Below are positions 45,139-58,189 of a stretch of 64,000 bases of DNA, piece by piece. The stretch covers positions 11,604,225 to 11,668,224 of the forward strand of contig OZ023264.1 of NCBI GenBank assembly GCA_964006375.1. The letters run 5' to 3'. This DNA is from Tillus elongatus. Taxonomy: Eukaryota; Arthropoda; Insecta; Coleoptera; Cleridae. Position numbers and translations under genes: made by a program. The notes beneath the pieces were generated by a model. The model was not told the DNA's origin and did no database searches. It was given only the letters and a program-made list of their open reading frames with translations. The first letter of the stretch is position 1, and each line of letters begins with the position of its first letter.

Positions 45139-45289
45139 TTCGCTTTCTTGCCATAATACATGGATAAGCTCATCACAATAGATATAAACAAAGATAAAAG
45201 TGCACAATGTGAAAAACACAACGCCTGAAACAATGAGATAAAAACATCTGTATACACTTATAGAGACTGCAATATAATAAAAAAAGTTC

Positions 45290-45748
45290 GGGACGCAGCA
45301 AGTGCATTATGGTAGTGATTTTTTATTAAATGCTTCAACTTTTAATAACTCAATTTTCTAATAATTTAGAAAGTTTAATTTTGGTATGTAGTAAGGTCTT
45401 TCCTAAGGAAATATAACCACTACATTTAATTAAAATAACTTTGTAATTTTCTGAGAAAAAAAATTTTTTTAGAAAGAAAATTAAAAATTTGAGTAACTCA
45501 ATTTTATATAAACTTATAAAGTTGAATTTTGGTACGTAGTAAGGTCCCTCCAAAGGCAACATATCCGTTAAATTTCATTAAAACAGCTCTGTTATTTTCG
45601 GAGAAAAAAATTTGAAAGAAAACTCAAAATTTTTCCGGAAAACCCTGCCCGATTTTCCTGGCCAACGAACTCGTCCAAGCCATTAATGAAAGAAAGACAC
45701 TTGCAGAGTTCCATCGAAATTGGTCAGTTATTTTTTGAGTTATCAGAT

Positions 45749-45840
<92 letters not shown>

Positions 45841-45899
45841 TTGCAAAGTCTCACCATCGATACCTCTCTATTAGTGAATTTTAAAAAATATAAATTCAC
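45290..45899 (-). repeat. Large dispersed repeat, copy B
   Basis: Carries 'gggacgcagcaagtgcatta' at its left, two sub-repeats on 'ggtatgtagtaaggtctttc' (about 45385 and 45533), 'ttttttgagttatcagatgg', a (TA)n tract at 45751-45835, and a terminal hairpin at 45873-45898. Inverse matches lie at 49130-49500 and 51480-51720. No protein recognised. Confidence 0.75.
45751..45835. repeat. (TA)n array inside dispersed repeat copy B
   Basis: About 42 TA units at the conserved internal position of the family. Confidence 0.95.
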
Positions 45900-46023
45900 T
45901 AATACACATCAACAATATTATTAAACAACAAAACAATCAAGTACAAAAACATTAAAAAATTCCAGTTAAATCATCTGCCTTACAGAGCACGAAACAAACT
46001 CATCGACCACATAAAATGATCGC

Positions 46024-47880
46024 TCACTGAAATATTTTTTTTAAACCGGCTTTAAAAGTTCTTATGTTTCCAGTGGACTTTACACTTTCCGGAAGCAAAT
46101 TGTACAAAACACTACCCGCATACACAGGGGATTTCTTGTACGCCATTCTTTGAAAATGGTTTAAATTAATGTGACTGCAGTGCCTAGTGGAATACGAATG
46201 ATTGTCTGAATGTCTTGGCAACATATGTTTTTTGCTATGAATGAAACTCAGTACCTTATAAAGGTAAATGTCTGCCAAGGTCTTAACTTTCTTTTGCTTA
46301 AAAAGTTCTCGGCATGACTCAAAGTTGTGCATATCAAAAACTACCCTCAGTATTCTCTTCTGAAGCACAAAAACCCTGTTCACATCTATGGACTGACCCC
46401 AGACAACAATGCCGTATGACAGCAATGGATACACCTCTAAATAGTAGACAGAAAGCAAATATGCGTCACTTAGAGAGTTCTTAAGATTATATATCATAAA
46501 ATACGCCGACTTAAACCTGCCACAGACGTAATTAACATGCGACTTCCATGACAAGTGCTGATCAACCGCGACCCCAAGGAACCTTCCCTTTGTAGCACAG
46601 CAGTGCATACCATCCTCAAGCTGCAGAATGAGAGGCAGTCGGTGGTAACTCCTGAACTCTACGAACGATGTTTTATCATGGTTTATGATTAGGTGGTTTG
46701 CTTTGCACCACTCACCAAACTGTCGCATTAAGGTGTTTACCTTTTGACTTACCTCGTCACCATCATGACCAAACACAGCCACGGTTGTGTCGTCCGCGTA
46801 CATGAACACCCTACCCACCTTTATGTAGTCGGGCAGGTCATTCACATACAAAACAAACAGCAACGGACCCAAAATACTACCCTGCGGAGTGCCCAGATTT
46901 ATCTCATATGAATCCGAAAAAGTGCCCCCAACCGAAACCACCATCCGTCTATCATTTAAAAATGACAAAAACCAGTCATTTGCTGGTCCACGTATACCCA
47001 GGCATTGCAATTTTTCGCTTACATAACCCGGATTAAGCGTGTCAAACGCGCGCGATAGGCCGAACATGACAGCTACCACGTGCATACCCCTATCTAAATC
47101 CTCGTGAAGATGTTGTATAAAATCACTAGTAGCTTCCTCCGTAGATAAACCACTCCGGAAACCATATTGACACTTGGTAACTAAACTATGTTTTCGTAGG
47201 AATATTTCAATTCTATCGGCCATCGCTTTCTCCATTATCTTAGAAAGCACGCTCAATATGGATATTTGCCTATAGTTTAGGATATTAAAACTATCTCCCC
47301 TTTTAGCGACCGGAACTACTTTTGCTTTCTTCAATTGCATTAGAAAACTGCCGCAAGTTATTGACAAATTCAATATGTCACAGATATAAGATGCAATTAT
47401 CTTCGAGTACTGCTTTATAACCGAGATGTGCACCTCGTCAATACCAGTAGACTTTTTGTTTTTCAGTTTTTTATAACGTTTTCAATCTCCAGAGAAGTAA
47501 ACGGGTACAAAAAAAAAACGATTCCCTATTTACCAATGAAGTTGTACACAAATTGCTGTTAGAGTTGTTAAAATGCAATCGTACCTGGTTTTGGGCGTCC
47601 TGTGAGAAAAAGTTACCAAATAGATTCCCTATAATTTTTGGATCTTTGACTATTTCATCGTTATGTTTAATTATTATTGACTTACTTTTGTTAATTTTCT
47701 TCCCAGATTTATAATTAACAATTGACCAAAGCGTTCTTGTTTTGTTATCTGAATTTTGTATCTAGTTATGATAATAGTCCTGTTTTTCCTGCTGTATTTT
47801 AATGCTAAGTTGTTTTTTGTATTTTTTGTAATCATTTGTTACCTGGTCATCATTACAATTATTTTTAATTAAGTTGAGAG
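46024..47880 (-). pseudogene. Jockey/CR1-type LINE reverse transcriptase, nearly open
   Basis: The best-preserved RT of the window: 469 codons open from 47433 to the stop at 46024. Blocks in order: 'KAKVVPVAKRGDSFNILNYR', 'CQYGFRSGLSTEEATSDFI', 'VVAVMFGLSRAFDTLN' (first Asp position altered: MFGLSRAFD), 'INLGTPQGSILGPLLFVLY', 'VFMYADDTTVAVFG' (catalytic Asp-Asp), 'NHDKTSFVEF', 'RFLGVAVDQHLSWKSHV', 'YPLLSYGIVVWG', 'GSVLYNLLPESVKS'. Upstream coding continues after a one-base shift in an A-run near 47465 ('SIIIKHNDEIVKDPKIIGNL', back to 'KKYKKQLSIKIQQEKQDYY'). It is cut exactly at a (TA)n array. It would copy its RNA at a nicked target; endonuclease and 5' region are missing. Confidence 0.88.
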
Positions 47881-47884
47881 TTTT

Positions 47885-47886
<2 letters not shown>

Positions 47887-47979
<93 letters not shown>
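47887..47979. repeat. (TA)n array
   Basis: About 46 TA units between the truncated 5' edge of the LINE and the left edge of dispersed repeat copy C. Confidence 0.95.
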
Positions 47980-49590
<1,611 letters not shown>

Positions 49591-49814
49591 CCTGTCAGTT
49601 AAAAGGAAAATACGTCATAATCTTTTAAAGAAAACATTTTTGTGGTTTTCCTCTTAAAACGACAAAGCCACGATTTGAAACGTCAAAATTGGCTACTTTT
49701 AGGCAAATAACCTGAAAGGAATACGGGTTATGTAGAGAAAATGTTGCAAGAATAGTGCTTACAAACCCTGAAAGTTTAGCTTCAACCGTCCTTGTTCTTT
49801 ATTTCACTAAAATG

Positions 49815-50125
49815 TTCCCAATAAGTACACATGGAGAACACCCAAATCACCACAACACATATTTCGGAGACCTTACGATCATTTCGTTGACAAAGTCAAC
49901 ATCTTCAGAGGAAGAAAATTCTGAATTCAACGAAATGATCGTAAGGTCTCTGAAATATGTGTTGTGGTGATTTGGGTGTTCTCCAAGTGTAGAGGAAGAA
50001 AATTCTGAATTCAGAATATTCTTCCTCTGAAGATGTTGACTTTGTCAACGAAACGATCGTAAGGTCTCTGAAATATGTGTTGTGGTGATTTGGGTGTTCT
50101 CCAAGTGTACTTGTTAGTGCTCATC
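49815..50125. repeat. Inverted cluster of a PLE-like terminal repeat
   Basis: Same family as 23525-23800. A minus copy (49869-49908 around the CTGAAGA hairpin), a partial plus copy (from about 49929) and a full plus copy (50027-50066 and onward to 'gtactt…gtgctcatcacggg') are joined at 'gaattc' sequences. Arms are nearly identical, suggesting recent or template-switch origin. Confidence 0.75.
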
Positions 50126-50209
50126 ACGGGTTCCAGTTTTCACATAGTAAAATGTTTCTCTGATGTTTCAATAGTAGCTTTGTTTATAGAGTTTATGGAT
50201 TAATAGTCT

Positions 50210-51740
50210 ATAAGTTTTGCGAATTTTCGCAGGAAAGATTCGCTAATGAGAAGAATGTGACTTTTGTATTTTGAAAATATTTCTTTAAATGAGCGCGAAC
50301 TAGAACCCTTGAACCCATATCCGGGGTTGATTTCAGTTTTTATCTGTTTACATATATACAGGGTGACGCATTTCTACGGTAAAGCTCACTATAATCGTTA
50401 TTATACAAGATACGAGAAAAATTGTATTGTTTAATTATCTGGTATCTTGAGCTTCATCTTACAAAGTTATTTTAATAATCATAGGCTGGCCCATAACTCG
50501 TTGTTTTCTTTTTTTTTTCATCGAACACCCCTTATATTACTTAATTTTTGCATTTTCATCGAATTGTAATGCATTTTTGTAGGGAAAAATGATAGGCACA
50601 TATTAAATATTATGATAAGGCATTTTAGCCAATAGATAAAAAAGTCCCATAAAAGCGACGTATTCAGAGTGGTCTTTATTTATATTATTCGTCGAAAAAA
50701 ATAAAAAAAATAAAATGCCGTATACAGGGCGCTCTCAAATAATGACTGAATTTTAAAAACATCAAACTGCCGTAACTCAATTGTTTCAAATGAAACATAC
50801 CGTATTTCGTGTTTCAGCAGTGAAGGGCATAATAGTATAATATAAAAATGTTTAATAAGTTATTGTAGAAGAAATGTTTCCGGATTTTCGTGAAAAATAA
50901 ATAAATTTTCATGCAAAACCTTTTTGCGGGTTTGGCAAAACACTTTTAGGTATTAAATAGCTTTAAGAGGCTCTTTGGCCAGGAAAATCGGGCCAGTTTT
51001 TTCGGGAACCATTTTAGTTTATTTTCGAGGAACTTCGGTGGTTCAGGGGTAAGAACGTGTGCCTCTGAACCGAAGGGTACTGGGTTCGATTCCAGGGTAC
51101 TCCCTTCACTTTTTCAGTACAAACTGTAACATTAACATCAACCGAGGTTCTGGCATTGTATTTGAGCAAGTTGAATGTCTGCACGTTCCGTTCTTCGGAG
51201 GGGGCGTAAAGCCGTCGGTCCCGTGTCCATGCGATGTTGGGCACGTTATATATCCCTACTCTCCTTACAGAAAGGCAGGGGTTCGACAAAGTTTCCAGGA
51301 TAATGAGGTGAAACTGGTCCCTGGCGTCGGTGATTGGCCATAGTCGCGGAAATAGGCCGACGTTAAAGAAAGAAAACACACACACAGTTTCTTTTCGGAA
51401 AAGTTTGCTACTTTTTCGAACAATACAGTTATTTAAATGAAATGTGGTACATTGTTTTAATGAAATTTGGCAGGTACCTTCCTTTTGTAAGTAGCTTGGA
51501 TAAGTTTGTTAGCTAGGAATATCGAGGTCTTCCGGGAAAATTTTATGTTTCCTTTCGGAATTTTTTTATCTCCGAAAATAACAAAGCTATGGCAACCAAA
51601 TGTAGTACCTAGGTTTACGTTATAAAAGGCAAACTATATATAAAATTTAGCACCCTATGTTACAATTCTATGAAAGTTCACTACCATAACGCACTTACTG
51701 CGCCAAGACTTTTTATTATTAAATAGTTTTTTTATTAAAA
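50210..51740 (+). repeat. Large dispersed repeat, copy D, interrupted by a SINE
   Basis: Colinear with copy C: hairpin region (50219-50243), 'taaatgagcgcgaact', then a TA-poor version of the internal tract ('catatatacagggtgacgca', 50351), 'aggctggcccata', 'tatattattcgtcg', 'gaaatgtggtac', and 'cataacgcacttactgcgcc' (51672). The SINE at 51028-51385 lies between 'agtttattttcg' and 'agtttcttttcg'; copy C shows the matching unoccupied region near 48990. Confidence 0.7.
51028..51385 (+). mobile_element. tRNA-derived SINE
   Basis: The head has box A 'ggtggttcaggggtaagaac' (51037-51056) and box B 'gggttcgattcc' (51082-51093). The body contains 'cgtaaagccgtcggtcccgt' and ends 'cgacgttaaagaaagaaaa' plus (CA)n, a layout typical of invertebrate tRNA SINEs. 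A near-perfect 12 bp target duplication flanks it (51016-51027 and 51386-51397). Box A and B imply RNA polymerase III transcription. Confidence 0.85.
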
Positions 51741-52079
51741 CATCAAAAGGTAGCAACGAATTTTTATTTGTAGTTGTAATGAACACTTATAAATGAATTC
51801 AATGATCTCCTGTATGATGATGCTCTCAAGCAGCGAAACCGGTTACAGAGAAGAAAACAGCTTTTTGTGAAAACCGCGAAATAGTCTCTACGTCTGTATT
51901 TAGTATTATACTCAAGCAAAAAAGCATATATCAATTTAAATTCCAGTCTCCAGCGTATATCCCTAAGTACCAGGAATTGCGGTGAACTTGGCCCTGGTGC
52001 CAAAACAGTCCACTAAGACTTTTCGTCAAATTTTTAAACTATTACGACAGATAAGCGATCTAACAGGCGTAATCTAGTG

Positions 52080-52430
52080 GTGACAACAACATACCGTGTG
52101 CGTGTACAGTTCTCTGGTCATGTTCTTGTATGGATGTGTTAACTGCACGTGCACCGCGCTACATTGCGCAGCACTTTGCACCACTAGCTCATCTCCAAGT
52201 GTGCACGACCCGGCACGTCTCGATAACGCAGGACGCGCGCTGACACTGAAAGATAGTCCTGCTCCTGCTGCTTGCTGAGTGTTGGTTGCAGGACCGCTGG
52301 TTGTCTGCGCGAGTCCTACTGCTGTGCTGCTCCAGCCCCACGGCACAGATACTCATGGAACTGCTGCTGCTGCTAGTGCTACTGCTGGCAGACGACACGT
52401 TGTGCGACGTTGTCATGTTTCAGGACTTTA
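52080..52430 (-). other. GC-rich island, possible 5' exon
   Basis: GC-rich block in AT-rich surroundings. On the minus strand an ATG at 52416 opens a 75-codon Ser-rich frame (poly-Ser from AGC/AGT repeats) with no recognisable domain; a second overlapping frame is also open. It could be a first coding exon or a promoter-proximal island of a host gene. I see no convincing donor site. Confidence 0.25.
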
Positions 52431-52514
52431 TAATTTAATTATATACATGTAATTTGATTATGCATATACACACGTGACGTGTATCAAAATATTATACATT
52501 CGATTTTGTTTAGG

Positions 52515-53055
52515 CGAATATTTTTTTGTTACAGCTCTTCGACTACCTTTCTGAAGAAACCAACCATCTGATTTCTGAATATCCTTCCTCCGAGGTCACT
52601 ATTCTTGGTGACTTCAATGTCCATAATAAGGAATTGCTAGGATCTTCAAAAACCGATCCACAAGGGAGATCAGCGGAGGCCTCTGCAGTCAGCCATTTTT
52701 TGGGCCAAAATGGTTAAGCACACACCCCCCCCCCCCCCCCCCCGCCGTCGCTCAGACCACGGCATGGCCACTGCTTCCTGCGCAATGCAACCCCAGGTCA
52801 TACAGTCATTACACCCGCGTATCGTTTGGCACTACAACTCTGCGAACTGGGACGAAATGCGGGATTACTTTTCCTCATTTCCATGGGCGTCTATCTGCTT
52901 GTCTCATCCTGACCCCTCTGATATCTCACAAAACGTCACCGAAATTATCCAAGCTGGCATGGAATTATTTATTCCACGTACACAGAAAACCTCTTCAGCC
53001 ACTCAAAAGCCCTGGTTCTCTAAATCCTGTGACAAGGCCAGACTTGATAACGATG
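52515..53055 (+). pseudogene. Second fragment of the 32 kb LINE family
   Basis: Endonuclease part ('HLISEYPSSEVTILGDFNVH' to 'DPQGRSAEA'), then a deletion filled by a poly-C run (52726-52743). In another frame follow 'SDHGMATASC', 'YFSSFPWASICLSHPDP', 'IIQAGMELFIPRTQKTSS' and 'KPWFSKSCDKARL'. Nearly identical to 32840-33425 where it aligns. Truncated at both ends. Confidence 0.85.
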
Positions 53056-53319
53056 ATAACAGTTACAACAATAAAATAACTAAACAATAACATTATAAAA
53101 GTAGTCTCTATACAACGAAATTATTGACATACATCAATTCAATATCTTATTACAACTTTTTTGAAAGAATAGTTAAATTTATTTTCTTTGACTTATTTAA
53201 TTAGAAAGAAGAATATCCAAGAAAGGGAAATTCATAAAATCAGTTTGCTCGTTTAAAACAAGATACCTATTGCCGTGTGTGTACTTTTTGACTTCAAAAA
53301 AGTATAAAATACGGCAATA

Positions 53320-53465
53320 ACAAATAGAAACTTAAACTCTACAAAACAACACAATTAGAAACGGAACTCAACAAATAATAAAATAGAAACTTAAAAATAT
53401 ACTAAATAAAAAATTGTCCAATATGGCCAGCGTTTTATTCGTTGCACTTTGTACACCTATACTAA
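53320..53465 (-). pseudogene. Mariner 3' tail relic
   Basis: Read on the minus strand this matches 3417-3560 ('ggccatattg', 'ttgttgagttccgtttctaa', 'gtgttgttttgt'), the 3' end of the relic family at 3.3 kb and 56.3 kb. Only the very end of the coding region is covered. Confidence 0.65.
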
Positions 53466-53955
53466 CGCCAATATTTTCAGGGAACTGTAAGTTTTGGGAA
53501 ACCTGTAACCTCCCGCAAAATTCTTATCTATTCTTAAATTTTCGCCAGGGATAACCCGGCGCAACCCCCCTAAGATAAGCTATAATAGCGTAGTAGAAAG
53601 CAGTGAGCCGTAGAGACTGATTGACAAGTGGATCCAAATCTGGTCGGTGGTGAGGCCACTATTGCCTATCAACTCTACCCTAAAAAGTTTCTATCTATCA
53701 GATTTATGTTTAGCAAGATTAGAAATATTTCATAAGGTTGGAAGACCTTGATGTGGTTTACTACTTACGCTGTTTGTCTTTTGCACTGCCTGAAGTCTTA
53801 TATTTGTGAGATCTCTACACTAGCGCCTGGTTACCGGGGATGCTTCCTGAAAATTTTCTTCGGTATCTCGATATTCGATATGAATATTTTTGATCTGTGT
53901 TGTTGGCGAATATTAGAGATTCTTTTGGATAGGGATTTCTTTTCAATTAAACAAA

Positions 53956-53958
<3 letters not shown>
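53466..53958. other. No recognised gene
   Basis: Short frames only; a 90-codon frame (53748-54020) runs into the following TA array and has no recognisable motif. Confidence 0.35.

Positions 53959-54015
<57 letters not shown>
53959..54015. repeat. (TA)n array
   Basis: About 28 TA units; flanks unassigned. Confidence 0.95.
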
Positions 54016-54019
<4 letters not shown>

Positions 54020-56215
54020 GTATCAAATTTATTGATATAGATTATGACAGCAGCCAAGATTCAGTTGGTCACTGTTGTTTGATTTAAAATAAAAATTACA
54101 TTATTCATAAAAATAACACAAGGTGAGAATTAAAATTTTCAACCAAGAAATTAATCAGAGCATATTACAGAATCAAAACCATGACATTACGTTACAAAAA
54201 AAAAATTAATATTACACATATTAGACAAGGAAATTAAATGCTGTAGTATGAAGCTCAAAAGCGAACATAAAATACAAAAAAATTAACGTTCTCCAATCAG
54301 TTGTACTGAAGTCATCGAAATTCAAATAAATTTTAAAAGGTTGTTCCTAAACGCTTAACTGGCCAATCTATTTTAATTATTTAATGATACAAGTAAATTT
54401 GTGTGAAGCCCAAACAATAAAAAGGAGTTACTTTAAATTTTTTACCTTAGCAATGGTCAATTAAAATTTTCAAGAAATGTACAGATTCGGTATTTCACAA
54501 GCAAACATTGATCAATTACTAATTGAAAGCGATATTACTAAAGTTACAATATCGACAAAGTCTTAGGAAATAAACACGAGATTAAATTTGGTGTCAAACA
54601 CAGCTCACTGGCATGAATAAAATTCCAGTTTAATTATATTAAATTGAAAGTTCATATATAAATGCTTGAAATTCAGAGGGCCGCTCTAAAGGTTCGATAG
54701 CTCCACACAAATATAATTCAAAAGAGACTCACCAACGCCGTGTCACCTGGAGGCATTCATACAGCTTCCAGTTACCTGTTGAGTGGTTGAGGATGTTTCC
54801 CAGATGTACACCAACCATTAGTGCCGAACACAGACTTTCAATCTCCCACGAGAGAGAGAGAGAGAGAGAGAGAGAATTGGAGAGAGCGATAGGTATTTTA
54901 CCCAAACTGATGTCAAACAAGTGGTTCTTGCCTTTAAATTAATTAACGCCTTACGACGTCTTCAGCAAATAAATTGAGTAGAATTTTCTACGGCAGTCGA
55001 GATGTGATTAGCTGCAGGTGAAATTATTAACACTGATTGATTTTGAGCTCGGTAATTTAGTTGAATTGTTTGTGATCACACTCGGGAAGTCACCATATTA
55101 GAAAACAAAAGCTCACTGCTTGATTTGCGTGTTTCAGTAAAAACGCATCATTAATTCAAGATCAAAATACAATAAAAATGTTTGCAATAATCACTGACAA
55201 TAGTTATTCGACATTACCGATAACACAAGAGAATTTTACACCCTATTTTAGGATGATTATCAGACACGATAATTACAGACATGTTGATTCGAGCAGTGCC
55301 ACCACCCTTCTTTAGGTACCGACTTGAGCTTAGAAATTCAACTAATTGCTCTCTCAACATTTCTTATACCTGGTCTATACTTTAGAATGTTGAAGGTTTA
55401 GTTTCTATTAAACATCCAGGTCTGAGAGAGACAGATATAATTCCCGACTTCACTTAATTTTGCAATGGGCCTAAACCTGTTTAAGGTTTTCTAAGAAATC
55501 TTTGAATATTGTCAACGGCTTTTTAAGAGAAAATTATATTTGCTCTAGAATTTTCTAGCATATTCTCAACGTTCTTTTAGTTCACGGAAATACCCTTCCA
55601 GCAATAATGCGACGTATTTTTCCGCAACAAAGATATTATTCGACATCAGACATTTGAATTTTAACGTTGACAACTGGAATGCAGTACGGGGTTTACGGTA
55701 GCTAGGTATTAATGAATTTTCAACAATTAATTTTGGAACTAAAATTTGATATGCCTTATTAAGATAGGGTTGCTAGCAACTATTTAAGCTACCTGGAGTC
55801 TTATATATGTTCTCAAAGTAGTAACGATGCTAGATTAAAAAAAACGTGATCGTCACAAACCCACGTGCGTGAATTGTCAGAATTAAATTGTGAGCCGTAC
55901 TCCAGAAACGGCTAATGGAAGATCTACGTGCACGTACACCCTGTATAATTTCTTTAAGGTCTTTCGGTCTATTTCCACGACTATGGCAAATCACTGACGC
56001 CACGAAGCAGTTTTACCTTACCATCCCGGAAATTTTGCCCCTTTTCAGCTTGTTCTGAAAATCAGGCTCTTATTAGTCAGTCAAAACACAGTAACATTTA
56101 TGTATTTCATAGAGGTCTTAGTTACAAAAATGTACAATTTTTAAGATGCAAAGTATGTTTCTCTTTTAAAACCACCCGTCAAACAGATTAACAAACTCTG
56201 AACTAAAATACATAT
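54016..56215. other. No recognised gene; (GA)n at 54850-54875
   Basis: AT-rich. At 55937 'acaccctgtataa' looks like the right end of a TA-target element (inverse CAGGGTGT), without an identified partner. Nothing else is recognisable. Confidence 0.4.
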
Positions 56216-56225
56216 TTTTTTTTGT

Positions 56226-56456
56226 CTATGACAATAATGACTTCAATCGAATCAAAAAACATGCCTGCAAACTCTGGTGATTTATAGCTTCCGTGATTCT
56301 GTTTCGTAATTCATTGATATTTTGTGGTGGATCGAATTTATACACATCATTCTTCAGAGTACCCCAAAAATAAAAATCCATGGGTGTTATATCAGGATTT
56401 CGAGCACACCAATGAACCGGCCCATTGTTACAAATGACACGATTATTAAAATTCAA
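56226..56456 (-). pseudogene. Mariner-type transposase C-terminal fragment
   Basis: Minus strand: 'VHWCARNPDITPMDFYFWGT' is the third catalytic block (Asp in PMDFYFW retained), followed by 'LKNDVYKFDPPQNINELRNR' and 'ITEAINHQSLQACF'. Same family as 3269-3560, but preserving more of the catalytic end. The first two catalytic Asp regions are missing. Confidence 0.8.
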
Positions 56457-57120
56457 AAGTCGGGATCTCCTCGTTAGTGAAGTTCTTTAAAGAAAATTCA
56501 CCAAAAGAAACAACGATCGGAAATTAAGTCGGACCTCTAAAAGTTGCCTTTTACACATTTTGTAGCCACACCTCCTTTAAACCCTGTCTAACCCTAATTC
56601 GCCACTGGTCTCGTAACTTTCTTGGGGTTGTTCTAATCTGAAGAGCTTTGTCATGTGGTTTATGTATTGAGGGTGGTTGTAGGCATACAGGCGGTGAAGG
56701 AAAACCTCAACAACGAAGTAACGTCACCCACCGCCTCACCAGGAAAAAACAAAGCGGAGTGTAATCTACTGTTTTAGTAGATAGTGATACGTGCGTGCAG
56801 GGTAAGGGGTGTACAGGGAAAAGAGCATGTAATATAGCAAGCGAAAAAATAGAGAAATTGTGGAAAAAAAATCATATTTTCAATTCACCGCACCAAGCTA
56901 GTGAAGAAGTTTAAATGTAAGAAACGCAGCAAAGACAAGGAAGCAATAGGTAAAAATAGTGTTTACGTGCATATAAGATGCCAAGCTTTATATATCAGTA
57001 GCCGCTTTACTTAAAACTGCCCAGGAGGTAAACTGCTAATTCACCGAAAATAAATATAATTATCGTCCAAGTAAGTTTTGCATGTTTTAGATACACTAGA
57101 TTTGGAGGAATTTCCATAAG
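56457..57120. other. Small repeats, no gene
   Basis: 56476-56505 resembles the hairpin of the large dispersed repeat. 56610-56720 matches the foldback repeat near 41.2 kb ('actttcttggggttgtt', 'tattgagggtggttgtaggc'). No coding region seen. Confidence 0.45.
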
Positions 57121-57129
57121 TGTGTCAAC

Positions 57130-57351
57130 ATGGCGAGGGTAGTGAGTTACTTGCTCCAGGGGGCAGAGAGGCTCGGAGCGGCGTCATATCGACCCACCTC
57201 CCCAATGCGGCGGTTCGGACGCGCCAACAAATTCATTATTGTGTTGCTTTTGCGTATCAACTACATCAAATTTGTATGCAGTCACGTCTACCGCACTATC
57301 TATGTAGTTGGTGCCGTACGTCGTGTTCTGGTATGCCGAAAGAATTCCTAA
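57130..57351 (+). CDS. Candidate exon with GC-rich start, unassigned
   Basis: ATG at 57130 in good context (tcaacATGG) opens 73 codons: a GC-rich N-terminal stretch ('MARVVSYLLQGAERLGAASY'), a basic patch 'MRRFGRANK', and a hydrophobic stretch 'FIIVLLLRINYIKFV'. That order could be the N-terminus of a type II membrane protein. The local CpG-rich composition contrasts with the surroundings. A neighbouring frame is also open for 95 codons, so coding status is unproven. Confidence 0.2.
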   Translation: MARVVSYLLQGAERLGAASYRPTSPMRRFGRANKFIIVLLLRINYIKFVCSHVYRTIYVVGAVRRVLVCRKNS

Positions 57352-57720
57352 TTTGGCCCGAGACACAAACACTAACACACACGGTTATCTTAACTGCTTT
57401 TTTTTAATTTACTTTCTCAGTTTTCCTTTATCTACCGCCGACACAAACTTTATTATATTTCTGGGGAGGTTTCCTCTACCTTTATCCGCCACATCAAAAG
57501 CCGTAATTATTTCAGTGGAACTATGCAACCACTCTGCTGGAATTAAACAGTTTTGAAAAAAAATCTGCCGGAGTTATCTGCTCCTTTGCAGCGACAGCGT
57601 GGCTGTGTTTACATTTTCGTGGCAAATTTCGCTTTCAAAATATTGATGTGAATTTTTAATTATTAAATTAGATTTTTTATCGAATTTCCATGGAAAACAT
57701 TTGCTAATGAGAAGACCTGT

Positions 57721-57723
<3 letters not shown>
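57352..57723. other. No recognised gene
   Basis: AT-rich; 57685-57715 resembles the 'gaaaacatttgctaatgagaag' part of the large dispersed repeat just before the TA array. Confidence 0.4.

Positions 57724-57793
<70 letters not shown>
57724..57793. repeat. (TA)n array
   Basis: About 34 TA units at the 5' edge of the partial PLE copy. Confidence 0.95.
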
Positions 57794-57797
<4 letters not shown>

Positions 57798-57943
57798 CCT
57801 ACTAGAGTAGTTCACAACCTTTCAAATTCCAACATAAGTGACGTCGCCATCAAAGTCCTATCTAAAGGTTTTAATTTTGCACCAACCCCTAAATTCATCC
57901 CAATAGAAAAGATAATTTCTGAATCAGAAGATGCGATAACACA

Positions 57944-57945
<2 letters not shown>
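57794..57945 (+). pseudogene. Partial PLE copy in tandem with the next
   Basis: About 150 bp ('caatcctactagagtagttc' to 'gcgataacacactta') nearly identical to 58038-58191, the 5' part of the downstream PLE, with a few substitutions. It is cut by (TA)n at both ends. A truncated copy placed head-to-tail before a longer one is a known habit of Penelope-like elements. Confidence 0.85.

Positions 57946-58032
<87 letters not shown>
57946..58032. repeat. (TA)n array
   Basis: About 43 TA units separating the partial PLE copy from the longer PLE. Confidence 0.95.
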
Positions 58033-58034
<2 letters not shown>

Positions 58035-58189
58035 TATGCAATCCTACTATAGTAGTTCACGACCTTCCAAATTCCAACATAAGTGAGGTCGCCATCAAAG
58101 TCCTATCTAAAGGTTTTAATTTTGCACCAACCCCTAAATTCATCCCAATAGAAAAGATAATTTCTGAATCAGAAGATGCGATAACACAC

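Noticed and set aside
51031..51100. Possible tRNA gene on the plus strand
   Set aside because: Same reasoning: promoter boxes only, degenerate cloverleaf, followed by a typical SINE body and flanked by duplications.
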